This document shows positions 24,888 to 34,900 of a stretch of DNA of 64,000 bases, piece after piece (position 1 is the stretch's first letter; each line of letters begins with the position of its first letter). Source of the stretch: Thereva unica (Eukaryota; Arthropoda; Insecta; Diptera; Therevidae). The DNA lies in contig OX465282.1 in the NCBI GenBank assembly GCA_949987705.1, positions 3,584,501 to 3,648,500 of the forward strand, in the 5' to 3' direction. The position numbers and the translations under genes are program-made. The notes beneath the pieces are model-generated. The model ran no database searches and had not been told where the DNA came from. It saw only the letters and a list, made by a program, of their open reading frames with translations.

Positions 24888-25054
24888 TATCGATCTTTCG
24901 CCCTAAGAACAAATTACCCTTAAATATAGAATTAAGAAATTGTAAAAATTTCGAAAAAGTGTCTAATAAGCAGCGTTAGAAAAAGTTTTTTTTTTGTTTT
25001 CTTTAGTTTAAAAATACGAGAAAAAAATTAAAACTAATCAAACACACCCAAAAT

Positions 25055-26159
25055 TCACCCACAACTATCCTCTGGCTCAAAAAATTGAATAAAAACCTTA
25101 GGAATCTCCCCTATCATATCCGTAGCTATAGTACCTCTGCCATGCTTCTCAAAAGCATAAGCATTGCACTGTTTAATAAGAAAGCTAGCAGCAAAAGATG
25201 CTATAAATGCAGGATTTTGATCCTTCGTTTGTAATGCCCAATTATAGAATGTTGCCAGCGCTCCAGATAGCAAATCGCCTTGTCCACCGCATCGTCGTCC
25301 TGATCCACCAGGTGGTAGCTCATATTTTTCAGTTGTTCTTGATATATGTATACGATCATTACGACCCTTCTCGAGAACTGTAACACCATTACCAAGGATT
25401 TTAATTCTGCCTGGGATTAATTCTCGTTCACTACCAAACAAACGAGAAAATTCCATGGCATTTGGGGTTAGAATTGCTTTATCATAGTTCTTAATTAGAT
25501 CGGTGTGATGTGCTATGATATGTAGGCCATCGGCGTCTATAATTAAGGGCTTCTGATTCTTGCGGCAGAATCGTATTAGCTCAATCACAGTTTGCACAAC
25601 TGCTCTATCACGTCCCAATCCTGGACCTATAACCTGAATATAATTCATAATATATTACATATTCGATAATAGACAATTAAAAATTGCAAAAACAAACCAA
25701 AACATGTAATCTCTCCAGCCATGGCTCGATCTGATCCAATGCATTCTCAGAATCTAATAGTGGATGAACAATCAATTCAGGACTATAAGATTTAATCACA
25801 GGTGCAGCTTGTTGCTGGCAAAATACATGAACTAGATCGGCACCAACTCTAAGGGCACTAATTGCAGCAAAAAATGGGGCCCCAGTGTATTCTATGGAGC
25901 CACCAATAATGCCAATCCGACCGGCCTGACCTTTGTGACGGTCATCATCCAATTGTGGAATGATTTTCTGGGCTCTTTCTAGAAGAGTTTTAGCCTCTTG
26001 TGATAAACTATCAATTGATAACATTCGAATTAATATTTTATTACAGTTTTTGTTAAATATCGATTTATTTGCTGGTCGTAAAAAATCTATAACCGGCAGT
26101 AATGAACGTTTTGACAGTAGATAACCGAGTGACATTTTGGTGTTGGTAAAGAACGTCAC
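25055..26159 (-). CDS. NAXD: ATP/ADP-dependent (S)-NAD(P)H-hydrate dehydratase
   Basis: This metabolite-repair enzyme of the ribokinase-like/CARKD family dehydrates damaged (S)-NADHX and NADPHX back to NAD(P)H using a nucleoside phosphate; it partners functionally with the epimerase NAXE. Exons 25698-26159 and 25055-25633, separated by a 64-bp intron (TTG|gtttgt ... ttcag|GTT), give 346 aa. Hallmarks in order are [20 protein letters not shown] (about 76-95), GPGLGRD (157-163), IDADGL (about 186-191), ILTPNAMEF and [10 protein letters not shown], whose Asp (about 274) is the expected catalytic residue. Starts at residues 1 and 9 both lead into a basic, hydrophobic N-terminus that could be a mitochondrial signal. 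The internal Met at about 46 would give a cytosolic form; dual targeting is known in this family but is only inferred here. The gene looks intact. Confidence 0.94.
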
Positions 26160-26503
26160 GATGCGGTTACAGTGTGAAGATGAAAATTCACAATGGTAAT
26201 TACGTTAGGTTTCTAATTGAAGAAGACGTTATGTATTTTTATTTGGGGGTTCCCCGGAGCAAAGGAAAGGCTGGTATAGGAAAATTACAGAATGGGTATC
26301 CAGGCACATCAAACTGATAGTTTAAACTGTGTAGTCCCTTAGCAGAAAAAGTTTCCGCCATTAGTGGAACAACTGCGAGGGCGGAGCCTGAAATGGGGGC
26401 CTCATGCCAAGCCAAAGCCTCCTTGAAATGAAAGTGGCTAGTTCTGTATGATTGTATGCAGCGCCAGTGTGTACATCAGCTTGAAAATAACGGTTAATAG
26501 GAG

Positions 26504-29500
26504 GACTTCGACCAAAAATATCCCAAGGGGTACCCCTTTGCAAAATTTCCGGTTTTGGGAAATTTGAATTCAATCGCACACCGGTCTGACCAAAAATATC
26601 CCAAAATTTCCGGTTTTGGGCAATTTCTGGAGTGGCTCTTTTTTGAATGGGAATTTGTTAAGGACCTCGCAGGGAGTCTGTGAATTCAATCGCACACCGG
26701 TCTGACCAGTATTTCCCGAGATAATTGGCATTTCGCCACCCCAATTTGGCCATTCACAAAACCGGCCATAACTCCCGAACCCCTTGGAATTTTGGGACCA
26801 AATTTCGTGCGTTGAACTCGGGGGAGCGAGCCCTTTCCAACGATGCCCCATTCATCCAGATCCGAGCACTTTCGAAAAATTACCCAAAAATATCCAAAGG
26901 GGTACCCCTTTGAAAATTTCCGGTTTTGGGCAATTTCTGGAGTGGCTCTTTTTTGAATGGGAAATTGTTAAAGACCTCGCAGGGAGTCTGTGAATTCAAT
27001 CGCACACCGGTCCGACCAGTATTTCCCGAGATAATGGGCATTTCGCCACCCCAATTTGGCCATTCACAAAACCGGCCATAACTCCCGAACCCCTTGGAAT
27101 TTTGGGACCAAATTTCGTGCGTTGAACTCGGGGGAGCGAGCCCTTTCCAACGATGCCCCATTCATCCAGATCCGAGCACTTTCGAAAAATTACCCAAAAA
27201 TATCCAAATATCCCCTTTGAAAATTTCCGGTTTTGGGCAATTTCTGGAGTGGCTCTTTTTTGAATGGGAAATTGTTAAAGACCTCGCAGGGAGTCTGTGA
27301 ATTCAATCGCACACCGGTCTGACCAGTATTTCCCGAGATAATGGGCATTTCGCCACCCTCATTTGGCCATTCACAAAACCGGCCATAACTCCCGAACCCC
27401 TTGGAATTTTGGGACCAAATTTCGTGCGTTGATCTCGGGGGAGCGAGCCCTTTCCAACGATGCCCCATTCATCCAGATCCGAGCACTTTCGAAAAATTAC
27501 CCAAAAATATCCAAAGGGGCACCCCTTTGAAAATTTCCGGTTTTGGGCAATTTCTGGAGTGGCTCTTTTTTGAATGGGAAATTGTTAAGGACCTCGCAGG
27601 GAGTCTGTGAATTCAATCGCACACCGGTCTGACCAGTATTTCCCGAGATAATGGGCATTTCGCCACCCTCATTTGGCCATTCACAAAACCGGCCATAACT
27701 CCCGAACCCCTTGGAATTTTGGGACCAAATTTCGTGCGTTGAACTCGGGGGAGCGAGCCCTTTCCAACGATGCCCCATTCATCCAGATCCGAACACTTTC
27801 GAAAAATTGCCCAAAAATATCCAAAGGGGTACCCCTTTGAAAATTTCCGGTTTTGGGCAATTTCTGGAGTGGCTCTTTTTTGAATGGGAAATTGTTAAGG
27901 ACCTCGCAGGGAGTCTGTGAATTCAATCGCACACCGGTCTGACCAGTATTTCCCGAGATAATGGGCATTTCGCCACCCTCATTTGGCCATTCACAAAACC
28001 GGCCATAACTCCCGAACCCCTTGGAATTTTGGGACCAAATTTCGTGCGTTGAACTCGGGGGAGCGAGCCCTTTCCAACGATGCCCCATTCATCCAGATCC
28101 GAGCACTTTCGAAAAATTGCCCAAAAATATCCAAAGGGGTACCCCTTTGAAAATTTCCGGTTTTGGGCAATTTCTGGAGTGGCTCTTTTTTGAATGGGAA
28201 ATTGTTAAGGACCTCGCAGGGAGTCTGTGAATTCAATCGCACACCGGTCTGACCAGTATTTCCCGAGATAATGGGCATTTCGCCACCCTCATTTGGCCAT
28301 TCACAAAACCGGCCATAACTCCCGAACCCCTTGGAATTTTGGGACCAAATTTCGTGCGTTGAACTCGGGGGAGCGAGCCCTTTCCAACGATGCCCCATTC
28401 ATCCGGATCCGAGCACTTTCGAAAAATTGCCCAAAAATATCCAAAGGGGTACCCCTTTGAAAATTTCCGGTTTTGGGCAATTTCTGGAGTGGCTCTTTTT
28501 TGAATGGGAAATTGTTAAGGACCTCGCAGGGAGTCTGTGAATTCAATCGCACACCGGTCTGACCAGTATTTCCCGAGATAATGGGCATTTCGCCACCCTC
28601 ATTTGGCCATTCACAAAACCGGCCATAACTCCCGAACCCCTTGGAATTTTGGGACCAAATTTCGTGCGTTGAACTCGGGGGAGCGAGCCCTTTCCAACGA
28701 TGCCCCATTCATCCAGATCCGAACACTTTCGAAAAATTGCCCAAAAATATCCAAAGGGGTACCCCTTTGAAAATTTCCGGTTTTGGGCAATTTCTGGAGT
28801 GGCTCTTTTTTGAATGGGAAATTGTTAAGGACCTCGCAGGGAGTCTGTGAATTCAATCGCACACCGGTCTGACCAGTATTTCCCGAGATAATGGGCATTT
28901 CGCCACCCTCATTTGGCCATTCACAAAACCGGCCATAACTCCCGAACCCCTTGGAATTTTGGGACCAAATTTCGTGCGTTGAACTCGGGGGAGCGAGCCC
29001 TTTCCAACGATGCCCCATTCATCCAGATCCGAACACTTTCGAAAAATTGCCCAAAAATATCCAAAGGGGTACCCCTTTGAAAATTTCCGGTTTTGGGCAA
29101 TTTCTGGAGTGGCTCTTTTTTGAATGGGAAATTGTTAAGGACCTCGCGGGGAGTCTGTGAATTCAATCGCACACCGGTCTGACCAGTATTTCCCGAGATA
29201 ATGGGCATTTCGCCACCCTCATTTGGCCATTCACAAAACCGGCCATAACTCCCGAACCCCTTAGAATTTTGGGACCAAATTTCGTGCGTTGAACTCGGGG
29301 GAGCGAGCCCTTTCCAACGATGCCCCATTCATCCAGATCCGAGCACTTTCGAAAAATTACCCAAAAATATCCCAAGGGGTACCCCTTTGAAAATTTCCGG
29401 TTTTGGGCAATTTCTGGAGTGGCTCTTTTTTTTATGGGAATTTGTTAAGGACCTCGCAGGGAGTCTGTGAATTCAATCGCACACCGGTCTGACCAGTATT

Positions 29501-31050
29501 TCCCGAGATAATGGGCATTTCGCCACCCTCGTTGGCCATTCACAAAACCGGCCATAACTCCCGAACCCCTTGGAATTTTGGGACCAAATTTCGTGCGTTG
29601 AACTCGGGGGAGCGAGCCCTTTCCAAAGATGCCCCATTCATTAAGATCCCAGCTCTTTCGTGAAATCGACCAAAAATATCCCAAGGGGTACCCCTTTGCA
29701 AAATTTCCGGTTTTGGGACATTTTTGGAGCGGCCCTTTTTTGAATGGGAAATTGTAATTGACCTCCCAGGGAGTCTGTGAACTCAATCGCACACCGGTCT
29801 GACCAGTATTTCCCGAGATAATGGGCATTTCGCCACCCTCATTTGGCCATTCACAAAAGCGGCCATAACTCCCGAACCCCTTGGAATTTTTAGACCAAAT
29901 TTTGTGCGTTGAGCTCGGGGGAGCGAGCCCTTTCCAACGATGCCCCATTCATCCAGATCCGAGCACTTTCGAAAAATTACCCAAAAATATCCAAAGGGAC
30001 CCCTTTGAAAATTTCCGGTTTTGGGCAATTTCTGGAGTGGCTCTTTTTTTTATGGGAATTTGTTAAGGACCTCGCAGGGAGTCTGTGAATTCAATCGCAC
30101 ACCGGTCTGACCAGTATTTCCCGAGATAATGGGCATTTCGCCACCCTCAGTTGGCCATTCACAAAACCGGCCATAACTCCCGAACCCCTTGGAATTTTGG
30201 GACCAAATTTCGTGCGTTGAACTCGGGGGAGCGAGCCCTTTCCAAAGATGCCCCATTCATTAAGATCCCAGCTCTTTCGTGAAATCGACCAAAAATATCC
30301 CAAGGGGTACCCCTTTGCAAAATTTCCGGTTTTGGGACATTTTTGGAGCGGCCCTTTTTTGAATGGGAAATTGTAATTGACCTCCCAGGGAGTCTGTGAA
30401 CTCAATCGCACACCGGTCTGACCAGTATTTCCCGAGATAATGGGCATTTCGCCACCCTCATTTGGCCATTCACAAAAGCGGCCATAACTCCCGAACCCCT
30501 TGGAATTTTGGGACCAAATTTCGTGCGTTGAAATCGGGGGAGCGAGCCCTTTCCAAAGATGCCCCATTCATTAAGATCCCAGCTCTTTCGTGAAATCGAC
30601 CAAAAATATCCCAAGGGGTAGCCCTTTGCAAAATTTCCGGTTTTGGGACATTTTTGGAGCGGCCCTTTTTTGAATGGGAAATTGTAATTGACCTCCCAGG
30701 GAGTCTGTGAACTCAATCGCACACCGGTCTGACCAGTATTTCCCGAGATAATGGGCATTTCGCCACCCTCATTTGGCCATTCACAAAACCGGCCAAAACT
30801 CCCGAACCCCTTGGAATTTTGGGACCAAATTTTGTGCGTTGAACTCGGGGGAGCGAGCCCTTTCCAACGATGCCCCATGCATTAAGATCCCAGCACTTTC
30901 GTGAAATCGAGCAAAAAAATCCTTTGCATAATTTCCGGTTTGGTTTTGGGAAATTTTTGGAGCGGCCCATTTTTGAATGGGAAATTGTTAGGAATCTCCC
31001 AGGGAGTCTGTGAATTCAGTCCCACCCCGGTCTGACCAGTATTTCCACTC
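26504..31050. repeat. Tandem satellite, about 310-bp monomers, 14 full copies
   Basis: Full monomers counted from the 'GA(A/C)TCAATCGCACACCGG' landmark start at 26682, 26992, 27299, 27609, 27919, 28229, 28539, 28849, 29159, 29469, 29779, 30087, 30398 and 30709. A partial copy starts near 26567 and another at 31012. Spacing is 310 bp in the core and 303-311 bp towards the right edge. Monomers from 27609 to 29159 differ at only a few bases; edge copies are more diverged. A second subfamily has CTCTTTCGTGAAATCGACC in place of CACTTTCGAAAAATT and GTAATTGACCTCCC in place of GTTAAGGACCTCGC. It is interspersed at 29640-30700. Open frames of 69-167 residues in the array change frame with each 310-bp step (310 is not a multiple of 3), so I regard it as non-coding. 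The array fills the gap between NAXD and DIP2. Confidence 0.97.
27822..27839. repeat. Perfect 18-bp palindrome in satellite monomer (representative copy)
   Basis: CAAAGGGGTACCCCTTTG is its own reverse complement. It lies centrally in a wider inverted region flanked by CCCAAAA on the left and TTTTGGG on the right, spanning about 48 bp. The perfect form occurs in six monomers (about 26897, 27822, 28132, 28442, 28752, 29062). The core AAGGGGTACCCCTT survives in four other copies, and the palindrome is broken or absent in the rest. Confidence 0.9.
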
Positions 31051-31910
31051 GCTCTACCCCAGGGCCGGCGCTGTTTTGCTGGATAGCCCGTCGGTCCGAC
31101 TCGACTTTTTATATTAGAAACTTCCCATTCTTAACATAATAAAATAATGAAAACACCAACTATAAAGACAAAACTATTGTAAATTTATTTTCTATAAATT
31201 TTTTTTGTATATATGGAAAAAATCACAAGAAATTACATATATATATAAAACATAATAAAACGAAAAATATAATTATTTGTCTATATTCCTATATTAAAAA
31301 AATAATAATTCATAATTTAGAAATAAAAATTTATCCCGTATTAGGGATCGTTGCTTTGCCCTATAACAAACAATATGTTGCCGTCTTTCAGTATTTTTTT
31401 TTTTAATTAACTCTTAACCGTTTTTTGTTTTATTTATAATTAATTAATATTAAAATTTTTTTTACGCTTATTGTATAAATACTTTCCGTTTTTTTTTTTA
31501 TTTCTTTACTAACTTTAAGTGTACGTGTTTTTTTTTATTTGCAAAGTTAGTTACCAAATAAAAACTGCGTTTGCTTTTTACTTAATTATGTTTTTTTTTG
31601 TTGTTTTGTTTTAGTAAAAATTTTACTTCCTTACGAAAAAAAGCAAAGAGAGAGTTTTTTGTTTTTGTTTTTTTGTTTTTGTAAAATTAAAATGTTTCTA
31701 CAACTAGAATCATTTTTGTTTTTATATATCCAAGGTGGAAATTAATTAAAAATAATATTAATTATATATTTATAAATATAATAATGATTATAATAATGAT
31801 TATAGAGTGGAGGCGTTATTGTGTGATTGAATGCTTGTTGTTCATTTCATTTGTTTAAGTGTGTTTAATATCGTGCCCTATTACATTTTTCTTTTATCAG
31901 CCAACAAAGT
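31051..31910. other. AT-rich 3' flank and probable 3' UTR of DIP2
   Basis: From 31051 a short GC-rich junction (to about 31110) gives way to strongly A/T-rich sequence up to the DIP2 stop codon at 31911. Several AATAAA-like hexamers occur on the minus strand (for example at 31497-31502), so the DIP2 3' UTR probably ends within a few hundred bases of the satellite. No coding frame. Confidence 0.5.
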
Positions 31911-34900
31911 TTACATATTGTATGCTACATAGATGGGATCTAGCTGGTCGGCTAGGAATCCATCACGCAAGTGCATTCGTTGTTTCTCACCGCGGCTGTT
32001 TATGGGTACAACGCCTGTAATGAAAGATATAAATTGTATTAAGTTAATTGTAAATAAGCCTAGATTAAATTGTATAAATATTAACGACCAAAATAAGTTC
32101 ACAAAGAATAAGGGTCGCTGAGACGTGACTATGTAGATAAAAGTAAATGGTGTCTATCCATATCCACCTTGTGGTGGTGGTGGGATTTGTGGGCCTGGAG
32201 GTAGCATTAGGCTATGTCGGCGGTGGTAAGCTGGAGACCTAGCAAGCCACTGCACTGTGGGGCAAATCGAAAAAACAAAAGGACAAAAGTCTAAAAAATG
32301 AAGGTCTTTAATAGGGATTTTCCAATACACGGATGGATAAAGTAGCCCCTAATAAAGTAGAATTCACTCATAATAGGACCTAAACTCGAGTATACAAGCG
32401 CATATGACAGTTGGAACATAGCTCTTGAGGGAGCGATCCGTGTTGTGTTTCCAAGTGAGAGAAAGTAGTTAATCTTTTAACAAGCCCCATTTTTCGAAAA
32501 ATCATTATTTTTATTTGAAATAAAATGGAATCAATTCCTGCAGGTATGTATAATAATATAACTATTTTACAAATCCGATGTTATTAACTAAAAAATTATG
32601 AGAATGAAATAAGCATGTTCGATTGAAATGAAAATAGTAAAATGTTCCGCATAGAGTTCCGACCTACGATTTATTCGAGGTTGTAGATAATCATATCACG
32701 AATAAAATATCTGAATTTCAGTGCTCGTCTAATAATATTCATGAGTCTTCGGCTTTCGTGCCGTTGCAGTTAATCTGCAGGAACCGTCAACAGGTGAAGC
32801 AATCATTGTTTAGAAAAACCGAAGACCATCTTCGTCAAGATATTGCAAAAACCAATAAAAATGCAATTTTCCAAAGAAAGTGATCAATTAATAAAAGAAA
32901 CGACAAGTCATATAAAAAGTCAAATTGAAACAGTAAAGCCTTTTACATCCGCTTATCACAGTAAAACAATTTTGATAAATTTTCAGTTATGCTTGACCAT
33001 GATTGATCAGAAAGTATGTAACTGACTAATGGACTGTACATCTGCCCAACGTTGTTTCGTTTGTTTGGAATCGTTTTCAAATTTTAATAAACTAGATCAT
33101 ATCTTAAATATTCCGATTCAAAAGAAAGCCGTAGAGTTTGGGTTATCAACTCTTCATGCGTGGATTCGATGTTTAGAGTGCTTGTTATATTGGATATCAA
33201 ACTTTGGCAAGCTCGCCGAAATAATAAAGAAGATAAAGAGAAGGTGGACTTGGCGAACAAAAATATATAGTCGCAGTTGCACTTGAATATTGATATGCCA
33301 AAAGCAGAAGAGCAGGCAATGCGAATGATGGTAACACGGCTCGGGCTTTTTTCCAAAATTCTGAAGTAGCAGCACAAATAACTGGCTTAATAAAGATCTA
33401 ATTGATGGCTTTTATGTTATACTGCAAGCAATATCTTGCGTTTATGAAATCGATACAGAAGCTTATGAAAAATATGCTTTACAAACAGCTCATCAATTTT
33501 GATTCCTCAAAAACCATTGAAATCGTTAATAGAGGACGTTTGACGATTATTAAAACCTCCATTATCACCTGCACACGAAAGTATTTTGACTCAATTCAAA
33601 TTAATCAATAGTAGTACAAGTGAATTAGATGTGTCCCATGCAGAATCAGATTACGAAGAAGATTAACATATAAAAAAATTTTATATTTTTATTTAATGTT
33701 TGCATAAAACCTCGTCAATTGGAAAAAAAGTTGTAACTTTATTATTATCAGACGGTTTTCAGAAGACGTATCCGCCATATTGGATCTGCCATCTTGAATT
33801 TTCCAAATCTGAGTTTATATTCACGATCAGCGACCCCTAAAACGCCCGAGTAATTAGTTTCATAACGATCACTTGTCTCTTTCGAAGAGGCTAGACAAAG
33901 CTAAGTACATCCCCTCCCCTTCTTCCATTTTTCCCATTTACCTACATCTAAGCCCAGGTGTTTATCATGCCGAGGGCTGCGTGGCCAGCTAGTGGTGCGT
34001 GAGACGGTAACTACGAAGACCACAAATTCGGTGAGTCCAGTCATAGCACACCCGTTTTGGATAGCCCGGGAGGTCCCTAACAATTTCCCATTCAAAAAAG
34101 GACCGCTCCAAAAATTTCCCAAAACCGGAAATAATGCAAAGGAGTGCCCGTTGGCATTTTTTGGACCGTTTTTTGACGTCTTGGAAAATACGCAAACACA
34201 AATGCCGGTGGGTGGAAGTCGCCCTCACTAAGTGGCTATGGAAGTGCTGAGGGATAACCCAGGACCTCTCTCCTAACGCCCTGATGCCGGAAGTTCAGGA
34301 CCCTCCTCATATAGGTGCCAGGTCATCGAAATATAGAGGGAAATTGTAAAGTTTTCTGAAAAGGAAAGGGTTGGTATGATTTGGGCCACCTTAAAACACC
34401 GATGCAAACAGCACACAATGCAATAAGCAAAGAATCATTGCAGGGATTTTAATAAATGCACCGTGGCCAATTTAACTTCTTCTTCTTCTTTAAAGGCTCT
34501 ACAACCGGGATCCGGTCCTGGCCTCGCGCAACTGTTCTCTCCACCGGTCCCGATTCTGAGCCGATGTCATCCAGTTTGGCATCCCTAAACTCTGAACGTC
34601 CTGGTCCACGCCATCCTTCCAGCGAAGGTTGGGCCTCCCTCGCTGTCGCACCCCATAGTTCTTACCGCAGAGAACTTTCCGAGCAGGCTCATCTTCACTC
34701 ATACGAGCTAGATGCCCTGCCCACCGGAGCCTACCGAGCTTTATTTTCTTCACATCGCGATAGCGCTCGTAGATCTCGTCATTGTAGAGTCTTCGGAATC
34801 GTCCTTCCTCACATACGGGGCCAACAATCCTCCGAAGTATTTTCCTCTCAAACACGCCCAAGAGGTTTGAGTGCTTTTTGCTAAGCACCCACGTTTCGGA

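Noticed and set aside
26570..30970. Repeated open frames of 69-167 residues on both strands of the satellite
   Set aside because: They recur because the DNA repeats. A 310-bp period shifts the frame at each monomer, both strands are equally open, and there is no start, splice or codon signal.
26504..31050. CRISPR-like array
   Set aside because: The repeats are about 310 bp with no unique spacers, in a eukaryotic genome; this is a satellite.
34456..34884. 142-residue plus-strand frame
   Set aside because: It is the antisense of the LINE reverse-transcriptase C-terminus on the minus strand and shows no motif of its own.
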